NCBI RefSeq assembly: GCF_004682045.1
Contig: NZ_QUZT01000017.1
Coordinates: 1-64,000, forward strand
Length of the DNA stretch: 64,000 nucleotides
Origin: Pseudomonas nabeulensis
GTDB taxonomy: Bacteria > Pseudomonadota > Gammaproteobacteria > Pseudomonadales > Pseudomonadaceae
Direction of reading: 5' to 3'
The translations under genes were made by a program, and so were the position numbers. Positions 1 through 8,763 of the stretch are shown here, piece after piece. A model generated the notes under the pieces. It saw nothing but the letters and a program-made list of their open reading frames with translations. It was not told the origin of the DNA and did not search any database. Each line of letters begins with the position of its first letter. Positions within the stretch are counted from its first letter, which is position 1.

Positions 1-76
1 TTGCCCCCGAGGGCGGTGTGTCAGCCAAATATTCATTCACTGATACACCCTAATCGGGGGCAAGCCCCCTCCCACA
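1..76. repeat. REP doublet (REPIN), family A, probably cut by window edge
   Basis: Two inverted arms with the GC-rich core GGGGGCTTGCCCCCGA face each other around a short spacer. The left arm is degenerate (TTGCCCCCGAGGGCGG) and begins at the window edge; the right arm ends in CCCTCCCACA. The same arm recurs at least seven more times in the window. Confidence 0.8.
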
Positions 77-129
77 GTTTGATCTTCAATGTTTCCGATT
101 TCTGTATTCGCAAAGATGGAGTGGACTGT

Positions 130-1446
130 ATGAGCCAATGGCTCGAAAGCATAACCGGCTGGCTGACCCTCAACCCACAATGGCTGGCAGTCGCGGTATT
201 TATCGTCGCCTGCGTGGAATGCCTGGCCATCGCCGGGCTGATCGTGCCGGGCACGGTGTTGCTGTTTGCCATTGCCGCGTTGGCCGGCAGCGGTGCGCTG
301 TCTCTCAGTGAAACCCTGCTGCTGGGTTTTCTCGGCGGCCTGCTGGGTGACGGGGTTTCCTACTACCTGGGCCGACATTTCCACCAGAACATCCGGCGCC
401 TGCCCGGCCTTCGCCATCACCCGGAGTGGATGAACGGCGCCGAAACCTACTTCCACAAGTACGGCATCGCCAGTCTGCTGGTAGGACGTTTCATTGGGCC
501 ACTGCGTCCCATGCTGCCGATGGTCGCCGGCATGTGCGACATGCCCTTCCCGCGCTTTGCCGCCGTGAGCATCGTCGCCGCTGCGGGCTGGTCGGTAGCG
601 TACCTGCTGCCGGGCTGGGCGACGGGTGCCGCGTTTCGCCTGCCGCTGCCGGAAGGGTTCTGGCCGGAAGCAGGGATTGTCGCGGCCAGCCTCGCCGTGC
701 TGTTGGGGCTGGCATTGAACAGCGGCCTTCGCGGCCATCGCCGCGCAACGCTGTGGATCGGCTGCGCCAGCCTGACCCTGTTGATCGCCCTGTTTATCGG
801 CTACCCGCACCTCAATGACTTCGACCAGGGCCTGAGCGCTCTGGTGCAGGAACACCGCAGCGCGTGGCTGGACCGCACCATGGTGATGGTCACCCAGCTG
901 GGCGAATTCAAGAAAATGTTCGTCGCCAGCGCCGTGTTCACTGGCTTGCTGCTGTTGGCGCGGCAATGGCGCCATGCGTTGTTCGTCGGCGCCACACTGG
1001 CCGGGGCCGCCGTGATCAACACCGGCACCAAGCTGTTTTTCGCCCGTGGTCGCCCGGAAATCCTGACCGACCCACTGACCAGTTTCAGCATGCCCAGCGG
1101 CCACGCGTCCGGCGCTTTCGCGTTTTTCCTGGCATTGGCCGTACTGGCCGGTTGCGGCCAACCCACACGGCTGCGCATGACCTGGCTGCTGTTGGGTTGC
1201 ATCCCCGCCGCGTTTATCGCGCTGTCGCGGGTGTACCTCGGCGCCCACTGGCCCACGGACATCCTGGCTGGCACGTTGCTGGCGATGACGGTGTGTGCTT
1301 TCAGCCTGACGGTCATCCAACATCGCAGCCCGTTGCCGCCGATGTCGCAAAAAGCCTGGTGGCTGGTGCTGCCGGCGGTGGTCGCGGTGCTGGGCTTTAT
1401 CGCCTTCACCGGCAGCGCCCATGCCTTGTTGCGATATGCCTATTAA
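130..1446 (+). CDS. DedA family / PAP2 phosphatase fusion membrane protein
   Basis: A 438-residue inner-membrane protein made of two units. Residues 1-200 are a DedA/SNARE-associated domain, with the typical G-x-VPG stretch near residue 40 and a conserved FxGRF-x-GPLRP segment near residue 120. Residues 210-438 are a type-2 phosphatidic acid phosphatase with all three PAP2 signatures visible: KLFFARGRPE (KX6RP), PSGH, and SRVYLGAHWPTD (SRX5HX3D). DedA proteins act as lipid transporters or flippases and PAP2 enzymes dephosphorylate lipid phosphates such as undecaprenyl diphosphate or phosphatidate, so the fusion may couple flipping to dephosphorylation (inference). The start at 130 follows a GGAG; an in-frame TTG at position 1 lies in the REP and is unlikely. 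It shares the last 4 bases with the convergent next gene. Confidence 0.88.
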   Translation: MSQWLESITGWLTLNPQWLAVAVFIVACVECLAIAGLIVPGTVLLFAIAALAGSGALSLSETLLLGFLGGLLGDGVSYYLGRHFHQNIRRLPGLRHHPEWMNGAETYFHKYGIASLLVGRFIGPLRPMLPMVAGMCDMPFPRFAAVSIVAAAGWSVAYLLPGWATGAAFRLPLPEGFWPEAGIVAASLAVLLGLALNSGLRGHRRATLWIGCASLTLLIALFIGYPHLNDFDQGLSALVQEHRSAWLDRTMVMVTQLGEFKKMFVASAVFTGLLLLARQWRHALFVGATLAGAAVINTGTKLFFARGRPEILTDPLTSFSMPSGHASGAFAFFLALAVLAGCGQPTRLRMTWLLLGCIPAAFIALSRVYLGAHWPTDILAGTLLAMTVCAFSLTVIQHRSPLPPMSQKAWWLVLPAVVAVLGFIAFTGSAHALLRYAY

Positions 1447-2030
1447 GTGAACAACTCGCCCTGCAGCTCATCGAGCAACATCTGGATCGCATCCAGGCGT
1501 TGCTGCGGGTCGTCGAGTTGCAGCAGGTCGATCTTGTCGGCCTCCGTGAAGGGCAACAAGTACGCAAGCTGATTACCCAAGGCCTGCTGGCCGTCGGCAT
1601 GGGCGTCCATGTCCAGCGACGCGACCATCGGGTGCTCGGCCAGGGCCTGGAGCAAGGCCAACAGGTCGGCATCTTCTTCCAGGGCCTGGTCCGGCAGTTC
1701 TTCCAGCCATTGCACTTCGGCTACCAGCAACTGGTCTTTCTGCACGCCGGCATCGCGCACGCGAAACCGCCGACCGCCCTCGACGCGAATCCCCAGCAGG
1801 CCGTTGTCCTGCTGCTTGAAGTCGCGGATCAGCGCTTCACAGCCGATCAGCGCGTAGCCGTCCGGTGCCACGCCCACTTCGCTGCCGTCGAGGATGCACA
1901 CCACGCCAAAGCTTTCGCCCTTTTTCATGCAGCGGCTGATCATGTCCAGATAGCGCGCCTCGAAAATCTGCAAATCGAGGGTGCACCCCGGGAACAGCAC
2001 GGTATTGAGCGGGAACAGCGCCAGACTCAT
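1443..2030 (-). CDS. LON substrate-binding domain protein
   Basis: 195 residues that correspond to the N-terminal substrate-binding domain of Lon protease without the AAA+ or protease parts. It opens MSLALFPLNTVLFPG, the usual start of this family, and carries a conserved FGVVCI/GxGxEVG-like block near residue 45. Stand-alone LON-N proteins are common in gamma-proteobacteria and their function is unsettled; a role in substrate recognition is inferred from the domain only. It is convergent with the DedA-PAP2 gene and 21 bases downstream of lrgB on the same strand, so it may be read through from lrgAB. Confidence 0.85.
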   Translation of the reverse strand: MSLALFPLNTVLFPGCTLDLQIFEARYLDMISRCMKKGESFGVVCILDGSEVGVAPDGYALIGCEALIRDFKQQDNGLLGIRVEGGRRFRVRDAGVQKDQLLVAEVQWLEELPDQALEEDADLLALLQALAEHPMVASLDMDAHADGQQALGNQLAYLLPFTEADKIDLLQLDDPQQRLDAIQMLLDELQGELFT

Positions 2031-2051
2031 AAAGGTTTCCTTAAACCTGGT

Positions 2052-2768
2052 TTAAACGATCACCGACACAGCCAGCGGCAGGAACACCGCCGTAGCCACG
2101 CCCATCAGACTCATGGCCAGCGCCGCAAAGGCGCCGCACTCTTCGCTCTCTTGCAAGGCCACCGACGTGCCGACGGCATGGGCGGTCATGCCCAGCGCCA
2201 TGCCGCGCGCTTCGGGGCTGTGCACACCCAAGCGTGACAGAAACGCCGGGCCGATCATGGCTCCGACCACACCGGTGATCAGCACAAACACCGCCGCCAA
2301 TGCGGCCACGCCGCCGATCTGCTCGGCCACCAACATGGCAATCGGCGAGGTCACCGACTTGGGCGCCATGGTCATCAACATCATGTGTTCGGCGCCGAAC
2401 CACCAACCCAACAGCACGCACAAGCCGGTGGCCAACACGCCACCTATCACCAGCGTAGTAAAAATCGGCCAGAACAATTGGCGAATACGCCGCAGGTTCA
2501 AATAAAGCGGCACCGCCAGGGCCACGGTGGCAGGTCCCAGCAAAACACCCATGATCTCGGTGCTTTTGCGGTATTCGGCGTAACTCAGGCCGCAGGTGAT
2601 CAATACGCCGATCACCAGCAACATGGAGACCAGCACCGGTTGCAGGAAAATCCAGCGGGTTTTCTCGAAACCGGCGAGTACCAGTTGATAAGCGCCAAGG
2701 GTGATGCCAATGCCGAACAACGGGTGATGAATCACCGCTGTCCACGCGCCATGCCAGTCGAACATCAT
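2052..2768 (-). CDS. lrgB: LrgB family membrane protein
   Basis: 238-residue polytopic membrane protein of the LrgB/CidB family, partner of the holin-like LrgA. The conserved PKSVTSPIAM and MTAHAVGTSVALQ segments are intact. The start codon overlaps the stop of lrgA (ATGA), so the two are translationally coupled; a second ATG directly behind the first gives an equivalent start at 2765. Cid/Lrg proteins modulate murein hydrolase activity and cell lysis, and in some bacteria pyruvate transport; which applies here cannot be told from the sequence. Confidence 0.87.
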   Translation of the reverse strand: MMFDWHGAWTAVIHHPLFGIGITLGAYQLVLAGFEKTRWIFLQPVLVSMLLVIGVLITCGLSYAEYRKSTEIMGVLLGPATVALAVPLYLNLRRIRQLFWPIFTTLVIGGVLATGLCVLLGWWFGAEHMMLMTMAPKSVTSPIAMLVAEQIGGVAALAAVFVLITGVVGAMIGPAFLSRLGVHSPEARGMALGMTAHAVGTSVALQESEECGAFAALAMSLMGVATAVFLPLAVSVIV

Positions 2769-3118
2769 TGGCCCTTCTCCTTGCGCTTGACCATCTGCTG
2801 CATCAACACACCGACAAAGGCCATGGCGATCACCAGCGACAACACCAGCGCGCCGACAATCGCCCAGAAATCCGCGGCGATGTCCTTGGCGTACACCATC
2901 ACCCCCACGGCCGGCGGCACCAGCAGCAAAGGCAAATAGCGCAGCAGGCTGCCGGCCGCGAGGCTCAAGGGCTCGCCCACTTCGCCATTCCAAATCAGAA
3001 AACCGAGCAACAGCAGCAACCCGATAATCGGCCCCGGCAGGATCGGCAACAGCAAATGGTTGATCGCCGTACCGATCAATTGGAACAGCACCAGCCATGT
3101 CAGCCCGCGTAACAGCAT
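2765..3118 (-). CDS. lrgA: CidA/LrgA family holin-like protein
   Basis: 117 residues with four predicted membrane segments and a charged C-terminal tail (QMVKRKEKGQ), the size and layout expected of CidA/LrgA proteins. The PGPIIGLLLLLGFL motif near residue 29 is characteristic. It forms a two-gene operon with lrgB (4-base overlap). The gene is divergent from the MaoC gene across a 160-base gap that must hold both promoters. Confidence 0.87.
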   Translation of the reverse strand: MLLRGLTWLVLFQLIGTAINHLLLPILPGPIIGLLLLLGFLIWNGEVGEPLSLAAGSLLRYLPLLLVPPAVGVMVYAKDIAADFWAIVGALVLSLVIAMAFVGVLMQQMVKRKEKGQ

Positions 3119-3278
3119 CCGTTCTCTCCCCCCTTTAAGCGTGCCGGCATTATAAGCACGCCTGCGCTATGCATCGGCATTCGCCAAAAGCATGGTGGGT
3201 TGACCGAGCCGGTTGCCCGTGATGATCTACATTGGATCTCGCACCTATATAAAAACCGATGAACCAAGGAGAGACGCA

Positions 3279-3734
3279 ATGCCCTATGTACCTGTAGCGC
3301 AGCTCAAAGATTATGTCGGCAAGGAACTGGGACGTTCCGATTGGCTCACCATCGACCAGGCGCGTATAAACCTGTTCGCAGAGGCCACTGGCGACCATCA
3401 GTTCATCCACGTCGACCCGGTCAAGGCCGCACAAACGCCGTTTGGCAGCACCATTGCCCACGGTTTCCTGTCGCTGTCACTGATTCCCAAGCTGATCGAA
3501 GACATCCTGATCATGCCGGAAGGCTTGAAGATGGCGGTCAACTACGGCCTGGACAGCGTGCGCTTCATCCAGCCGGTCAAGGTCAACTCGCGGGTGCGCC
3601 TGCACGTCAACCTCACCGACGTCACCGAGAAGAAACCCGGCCAATGGTTGCTTAAAGCCGTGTGCACCCTGGAAATCGACGGTCAGGAAAAACCGGCTTA
3701 CATTGCCGAGTCGTTGTCACTCTGCTTCGTATAA
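3279..3734 (+). CDS. MaoC family dehydratase
   Basis: 151-residue hot-dog fold protein of the MaoC/(R)-specific enoyl-CoA hydratase type. The hydratase motif is visible: ATGDHQFIHVDP (catalytic Asp and His) followed by AHGFLSLSL. Such enzymes hydrate trans-2-enoyl-CoA, feeding (R)-3-hydroxyacyl-CoA to polyhydroxyalkanoate synthesis or fatty acid turnover. The start at 3279 is set by AAGGAGAG seven bases upstream; an earlier in-frame codon at 3213 has no ribosome site. It stands alone, with a REP-like palindrome behind it. Confidence 0.88.
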   Translation: MPYVPVAQLKDYVGKELGRSDWLTIDQARINLFAEATGDHQFIHVDPVKAAQTPFGSTIAHGFLSLSLIPKLIEDILIMPEGLKMAVNYGLDSVRFIQPVKVNSRVRLHVNLTDVTEKKPGQWLLKAVCTLEIDGQEKPAYIAESLSLCFV

Positions 3735-3759
3735 GCCCCACCTTCTTGTAGAAGCAAAC

Positions 3760-3851
3760 GTGGCGAGGGAGCTTGCTCCCGCTGGGGTGCGCAGCGCCCC
3801 CCAAAAAATGGGCCTGCTACGCAGTCCAGCGGGAGCAAGCTCCCTCGCCAC
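3760..3851. repeat. REP-like palindrome, family B
   Basis: A 92-base imperfect palindrome whose ends are GTGGCGAGGGAGCTTGCTCC and its reverse complement. The same element occurs at 45880-45971 with nearly the same central sequence (CTGGGGTGCG...GCGCAGTCCAGC). Confidence 0.85.
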
Positions 3852-3949
3852 AGTAAGCTCAGTCCTACCGCTCATCTTTAGCCTATAGACCACTAGGTAT
3901 AGGTTCCCCGGCTGCGGCATACTCGGCGCTCAATTATCCGGATCCCGCT

Positions 3950-5668
3950 ATGCGCCCACTCGCTCCCCTTGCCCTTGCCCTGCTGCTCACCGCTTGCGGA
4001 GACGGCGAATCGCTGTTGCCGCCCGATGCGCGCCTGCCCGATGGCGGCCGTTACCGGGGTGATGTGGTCAATGGTTTGCTGCAAGGCCAGGGCCGGGTGG
4101 ACTACCCCAACGGCAGTTGGTACGCCGGCCAGTTCGACAAAGGCCAGTGGCACGGCCAGGGCGAATGGCATGGCAGCAACGGCGAGGTCTACAAAGGCCG
4201 GTTTCAACTCGGGCTGTTCGACGGCCAGGGCAGCCTGACCACGGCAGGCAGCCACTATGTGGGCGGCTTCAAGAACGGTCGACGCAACGGCGAAGGCACC
4301 CTCAAAGAGGGGCAGATGACCTACCGCGGCGAATTCAAGAACGACCAGTATTCCGGCCTTGGGCGCCTGGAACTGGCCGACGGCAGCCAATACCAGGGGC
4401 AGTTCGCCCACGGTAAACCGAATGGCGAAGGCCAGCGCAACGACGACAGCGGCAACCAGTTCAGCGGCCATTTTGTCGATGGGCAACTGGAAGGCAACGG
4501 CACGTTCAACAGCGCCGATGGCGACATCTATGTCGGCCAATTCAAGCAGAACCAGCTCAATGGCAAGGGCCGCTACGAAAACGCCGATGGCGACGTGTGG
4601 ATCGGCCAGTTCAAGGAAGGCGCCCTCAGCGGCAAAGGCGAATTGATTGGCGTGGACGGCAGCCACTACGTCGGCCAGTTCAGCGATTGGCGCTTTACCG
4701 GCCAGGGCCGTCTGAACCTGACCGACGGCAGCTTCTACATCGGCGGTTTCGACAGCGACAGCTACCAGGGACGCGGCACGCTGGTGCTCACCGACGGCAC
4801 CGTACAGGCCGGTACGTGGGTCAACGGGATGCGCGTGCGTGATGCCGACGGCAAGTTGCTGCCCGACCCGCTGGAAATCGGCGTACTGGCCCAGGGCCGC
4901 CTGCTCGATGCCGCGCTCGCCGCCGTCCCCGCCTCCACGCCTGGTGTCGAGCTGTACACCCTGGTGCTGGCCGGCGACGGCAAACAAAGCGTGTTCCTGC
5001 GCGAAGCCGATTACGTCAGCAACATGCTCGCCACGCGCTTCGGTGCCCGTGGGCAGATTCGCCTGGTCAACCACCGCGACCATATCGCCGACCGCCCCCT
5101 GGCCACCCGCGAAAGCCTGCGCCGCTCCGTGCAAACACTGGCCGAGCGCACCGGGCCGGAAGACCTGGTGTTCATTTACATGACCAGCCACGGCACCCAC
5201 GAGCATGAGCTGGTGCTGGACCAACCGCGCATGGAGCTGGCCGACTTGCCCGCCGACGAACTGGCCAACGTGCTCGCACCGCTGAAAAACCGCGACAAGA
5301 TCATCGTGATTTCCGCCTGCTATTCCGGCGGGTTTATCCCGGCACTCAAAGACGAGCGCACCCTGATCATGACCGCCTCCAGAGCCGACCGTGTGTCCTT
5401 CGGTTGCTCCGAGGAAGCCGACTTCACCTACTTCGGCGATGCCCTCTTCGCCCAAGCCTTCAACCAGACCGACGACCTGCAACAAGCCTTCAAGTTGGCG
5501 CAGTTGCACGTAGCCGAACGCGAGCAGGCGGACAACTTCGAAGCCTCCGAGCCGCAGATCTGGGCCCCCAAAGGCGTGATCGCCCATTGGCAATTATTAC
5601 GCAAGCAGCAGGCACGAAAGGCGCTCGAAAGCGTCTCAATGAATAGCAAGGAAGCCAAAGGCAACTAA
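3950..5668 (+). CDS. MORN-repeat lipoprotein with C13-family (legumain-like) peptidase domain
   Basis: 572 residues. A lipoprotein signal peptide ends in LLLTAC (lipid-attachment Cys16). Residues about 35-295 are roughly eleven MORN repeats of the YxGxFxxGxxxGxGxxxxxdG type. Residues about 335-545 form a caspase-clan domain: SHG with His414 after a hydrophobic strand (LVFIYMTSHG), and ISACYSGGF with Cys457 after a second strand (KIIVISACYSGG), the His/Cys dyad of C13 (legumain/GPI8) peptidases. The protein should therefore be a lipid-anchored, periplasm-facing cysteine protease whose MORN array may bind lipid or partner proteins. Its substrate is unknown. It is followed after 29 bases by the oxidoreductase gene on the same strand. 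The lipobox does not by itself say inner or outer membrane; residue 17 is Gly, which does not match the classical Asp retention signal. Confidence 0.85.
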   Translation: MRPLAPLALALLLTACGDGESLLPPDARLPDGGRYRGDVVNGLLQGQGRVDYPNGSWYAGQFDKGQWHGQGEWHGSNGEVYKGRFQLGLFDGQGSLTTAGSHYVGGFKNGRRNGEGTLKEGQMTYRGEFKNDQYSGLGRLELADGSQYQGQFAHGKPNGEGQRNDDSGNQFSGHFVDGQLEGNGTFNSADGDIYVGQFKQNQLNGKGRYENADGDVWIGQFKEGALSGKGELIGVDGSHYVGQFSDWRFTGQGRLNLTDGSFYIGGFDSDSYQGRGTLVLTDGTVQAGTWVNGMRVRDADGKLLPDPLEIGVLAQGRLLDAALAAVPASTPGVELYTLVLAGDGKQSVFLREADYVSNMLATRFGARGQIRLVNHRDHIADRPLATRESLRRSVQTLAERTGPEDLVFIYMTSHGTHEHELVLDQPRMELADLPADELANVLAPLKNRDKIIVISACYSGGFIPALKDERTLIMTASRADRVSFGCSEEADFTYFGDALFAQAFNQTDDLQQAFKLAQLHVAEREQADNFEASEPQIWAPKGVIAHWQLLRKQQARKALESVSMNSKEAKGN

Positions 5669-5697
5669 GCTGTAACGTGTAACAAGGGGGAAACACC

Positions 5698-6339
5698 ATG
5701 TACCTGACACCTCAGCATATCCTGCTCGCCGGCGCCTCCGGCCTGACCGGCGAACACCTGCTGGATCGCCTGCTCAATGAGCCCACGGTCACCCGTGTAC
5801 TGGCGCCCAGCCGCAAGCCATTGGCCGAACACCCGCATTTGGAAAACCCAGTCGGGGACCCTGCGGTATTCCTGCGGCAACTGAGTGGCCAGGTCGACCT
5901 GGCCTTCTGCTGCCTGGGCACCACCATCAAACAGGCCGGTTCGGAAGCGGCATTCCGCGCCGTCGACCTGGACATGGTGGTGGCCTTCGCCAAGCGCGCA
6001 CGGGAAATGGGCGCGCGGCACCTGGTGGTGATCAGCGCCATTGGCGCCGACCCGAAATCCTCGATCTTCTACAACCGCGTCAAAGGCGAAATGGAAGAGG
6101 CGCTCAAGACCCAGGGCTGGCCGCAACTGACCATCGTGCGGCCTTCGCTGCTGCTGGGGGAACGACTGGAACCGCGCCTGGCCGAGCAACTGGCCGGGCC
6201 GTTGTCGAAGCTGATTCCCGGCAAATACCGTGGTATTGAAGTGTGCGAACTGGCCCGCGCCATGTGGCGCCTGGCGCTGGAAGAGCAGGATGGAGTGCGG
6301 GTGGTGGAGTCGGATGAGTTGCGCAAGCTAGGCAAGTAG
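5698..6339 (+). CDS. NAD(P)H-binding Rossmann oxidoreductase
   Basis: 213 residues of the short atypical SDR type. The N-terminal [18 protein letters not shown] is the GxxGxxG nucleotide-binding loop. [21 protein letters not shown] segment and [25 protein letters not shown] follow, which match the YbjT/HTATIP2-like group in which the Tyr-x-x-x-Lys motif is YNRVK. The substrate is not known. AAGGGGG precedes the ATG by seven bases. It is probably co-transcribed with the MORN-peptidase gene. Confidence 0.82.
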   Translation: MYLTPQHILLAGASGLTGEHLLDRLLNEPTVTRVLAPSRKPLAEHPHLENPVGDPAVFLRQLSGQVDLAFCCLGTTIKQAGSEAAFRAVDLDMVVAFAKRAREMGARHLVVISAIGADPKSSIFYNRVKGEMEEALKTQGWPQLTIVRPSLLLGERLEPRLAEQLAGPLSKLIPGKYRGIEVCELARAMWRLALEEQDGVRVVESDELRKLGK

Positions 6340-6362
6340 TTTTGTGGTGAACAGAAGGGCGT

Positions 6363-6430
6363 CATCGCAGGCAAGCCAGCTCCCACATTTGAAATGCATT
6401 CCCCTGTGGGAGCCGGGCTTGCCCGCGATG
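6363..6430. repeat. REP doublet, family C
   Basis: Inverted arms CATCGCAGGCAAGCCAGCTC and the complement-like GAGCCGGGCTTGCCCGCGATG around a 17-base spacer. It resembles family A in the CTCCCACA/TGTGGGAG ends but has a different core. Confidence 0.8.
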
Positions 6431-6453
6431 AGGCCAGCAAAGCCACCCTTCCT

Positions 6454-6738
6454 CTAAAGTCCACCTGTGGCGTTAAAGCCCACCCCAAGCACCGTCAACA
6501 CCGACAACGGCAACAACAGCGTGTCGAGCAACGCACTGGCCGGCAGGTCCACATGGGGATAACTCGGCGCCTCGGCACCAAAACGGTCCTTGGCGCAGCA
6601 CCCACCGTTGATCGCATACAAATCCAACCGCGTGCCGGCATACACCACCGGCGCGCCGGGCTGCGCGGCGTCCAGCGTACGGGCGGTGGCGCAGCCGGTC
6701 AGGTGCAGCGCCAGCAGAATCAGCAGCGCTTTATTCAT
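6454..6738 (-). CDS. YceK/YidQ family lipoprotein
   Basis: 94-residue small lipoprotein. The signal peptide [16 protein letters not shown] has a clear lipobox (LTGC, Cys16). The mature part contains the [14 protein letters not shown] segment and a C-terminal hydrophobic stretch ([19 protein letters not shown]) typical of YceK/YidQ proteins. Its start overlaps the end of ubiX by 8 bases, so it is translationally linked to ubiX. Function unknown. Confidence 0.82.
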   Translation of the reverse strand: MNKALLILLALHLTGCATARTLDAAQPGAPVVYAGTRLDLYAINGGCCAKDRFGAEAPSYPHVDLPASALLDTLLLPLSVLTVLGVGFNATGGL

Positions 6739-7360
6739 CGCTGCTCAAATGGTGCTCGCCCCAACGCGGCAGCATGTCCTGGGGAATATTCAGCAGGTTG
6801 AGAATGCGCGCCACCACAAAATCCACCAGGTCATCGATGGTCTGCGGCTGGTGATAAAAACCCGGCGATGCCGGCAGGATGGTCACGCCCATATTCGACA
6901 ACTTGAGCATGTGCTCCAGATGAATGCTCGAATACGGTGCCTCACGCGGCACCAGGATCAGTTGGCGACGCTCCTTCAACGTTACATCTGCGGCACGTTC
7001 GATCAGGTTGTTGCAGGCCCCGGTGGCAATCGCCGACAAGGTGCCAGTGGAACACGGCACCACGACCATCGCCGCCGGCGCCCCGGAGCCGGAGGCCACC
7101 GGCGACATCCAATCCTCTTTGCCGTACACCTTGATCTGCCCCGCCGCCGCACCGGTGTACTCGGTGAGGAACGCCTGCATCATTTGCACCTTGGGCGGCA
7201 GCGCCACATCCGTTTCCGTGGCCATCACCAACTGCGCGGCCTTGGAGATCAGGAAGTGCACCTCACGGTCTTCGCGCACCAGGCAATCCAGCAGGCGCAA
7301 GCCATACGGCGCACCGGATGCGCCGGTCATCGCCAGGGTGACGCGTTCCGGGCCACTCAT
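6731..7360 (-). CDS. ubiX: Flavin prenyltransferase UbiX
   Basis: 209 residues. UbiX joins dimethylallyl phosphate to FMN to make the prenylated FMN cofactor of the UbiD decarboxylase in ubiquinone synthesis. The family start [14 protein letters not shown] is at residues 9-22, and [15 protein letters not shown] (the PCS.GTLA-like loop) and [20 protein letters not shown] are present. It overlaps mpl by 4 bases and the YceK gene by 8, giving the operon mpl-ubiX-yceK. Confidence 0.95.
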   Translation of the reverse strand: MSGPERVTLAMTGASGAPYGLRLLDCLVREDREVHFLISKAAQLVMATETDVALPPKVQMMQAFLTEYTGAAAGQIKVYGKEDWMSPVASGSGAPAAMVVVPCSTGTLSAIATGACNNLIERAADVTLKERRQLILVPREAPYSSIHLEHMLKLSNMGVTILPASPGFYHQPQTIDDLVDFVVARILNLLNIPQDMLPRWGEHHLSSDE

Positions 7361-8706
7361 TTCAGTGCCTCGGCCAATTTGCCGTGCAGGCCGCCAAAGC
7401 CGCCGTTACTCATCACCACCACGTGGGTGCCGGGCTTGGCCTGTTGCTTGACGTGTTCGACGATACCTTCGATGGAATCGCAGACCTTGGACGGCACCGT
7501 GCACAGCGCTGCAATCGCTGGCAGGTCCCAGCCCAGATTGGCCGGTGCATACCAAACCACCTGGTCGGCATCGTTGACGCTTTCCGGCAGGCCATCGCGG
7601 TGTGCACCCAACTTCATGGAGTTGGAACGCGGCTCGACAATCGCAATGATCGGCGCATCACCGACCCGCTTGCGCAGGCCATCCAACGTAGTGGCAATGG
7701 CCGTCGGGTGGTGGGCAAAGTCGTCGTAGATGGTAATCCCGTTCACGTCGGCGACTTTTTCCATACGCCGCTTCACGCTCTTGAACGCGCTCAATGCGGC
7801 AATGCCCATGGAAGGCACCACGCCGACATGACGTGCAGCGGCCAGGGTAACCAAGGCATTGGCTACGTTGTGCTGCCCGGTCATGCCCCAATCGACAACG
7901 CCTTGGGTTTCACCGTCGAACAGCACTTCAAATTTGGAACCGTCTTCGCTGAGCAACTTGACCTGCCACTGCCCACCGGCACCGGTGGTTTGTACCGGGG
8001 TCCAGCACCCCATCTCGATCACGCGCTGCAAGGCGGGCTCGGTGGTTGGGTGAATGACCAGGCCTTCACTCGGAATAGTGCGCACCAAATGGTGGAACTG
8101 CCGCTCGATGGCTGGCAGATCGGGGAAGATATCGGCGTGATCGAACTCAAGGTTGTTCAGGATCGCCGTACGCGGGCGGTAGTGAACGAATTTGGAGCGC
8201 TTGTCGAAGAAGGCGCTGTCGTATTCATCCGCCTCGATCACGAAGAACGGCGTGTCGCCCAGGCGCGCCGACACCGAGAAGTTCTGCGGCACGCCGCCAA
8301 TCAGGAAACCCGGGCTCATGCCGGCATGTTCCAGCACCCAGGCCAGCATGCTGCTGGTGGTGGTCTTGCCGTGGGTGCCCGCAACGGCCAGTACCCAGCG
8401 GCCCTGCAGCACATGGTCCGCCAGCCATTGCGGCCCGGATACATAGGGCAAACCTTTATTGAGGACGTACTCCACGGCCGGGTTGCCACGGGACATGGCA
8501 TTGCCGATCACCACCAGGTCCGGGACCGGGTCGAACTGCGACGGGTCATAACCTTGGGTCAACGCGATGCCCTGGGCCTCGAGTTGCGTGCTCATGGGCG
8601 GGTAAACATTGGCGTCGGAGCCCGTGACGTGATGGCCGAGTTCTTTGGCCAAAACTGCCATCGACCCCATGAACGTACCGCAGATACCGAGAATATGAAT
8701 GTGCAT
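7357..8706 (-). CDS. mpl: UDP-N-acetylmuramate:L-Ala-gamma-D-Glu-meso-Dap ligase Mpl
   Basis: 449 residues. Mpl re-attaches the murein tripeptide to UDP-MurNAc during cell-wall recycling. It starts [15 protein letters not shown], the Mpl hallmark, and carries the Mur-ligase ATP loop [14 protein letters not shown] and the [12 protein letters not shown] and EPRSNSMK motifs. The start at 8706 is chosen over an 18-codon longer frame because MHIHILG is the family N-terminus. First gene of mpl-ubiX-yceK. Confidence 0.96.
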   Translation of the reverse strand: MHIHILGICGTFMGSMAVLAKELGHHVTGSDANVYPPMSTQLEAQGIALTQGYDPSQFDPVPDLVVIGNAMSRGNPAVEYVLNKGLPYVSGPQWLADHVLQGRWVLAVAGTHGKTTTSSMLAWVLEHAGMSPGFLIGGVPQNFSVSARLGDTPFFVIEADEYDSAFFDKRSKFVHYRPRTAILNNLEFDHADIFPDLPAIERQFHHLVRTIPSEGLVIHPTTEPALQRVIEMGCWTPVQTTGAGGQWQVKLLSEDGSKFEVLFDGETQGVVDWGMTGQHNVANALVTLAAARHVGVVPSMGIAALSAFKSVKRRMEKVADVNGITIYDDFAHHPTAIATTLDGLRKRVGDAPIIAIVEPRSNSMKLGAHRDGLPESVNDADQVVWYAPANLGWDLPAIAALCTVPSKVCDSIEGIVEHVKQQAKPGTHVVVMSNGGFGGLHGKLAEALK

Positions 8707-8763
8707 AGTCGACCTCGTAAAACATCGCGGCAGGTTAGCGCAGGGGGGCGAAAATCGCACCCT

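Noticed and set aside
3893..5593. 566-codon minus-strand frame
   Set aside because: Antisense shadow of the MORN-peptidase gene; its Ala/Val/Leu repeats only mirror the MORN repeat units.
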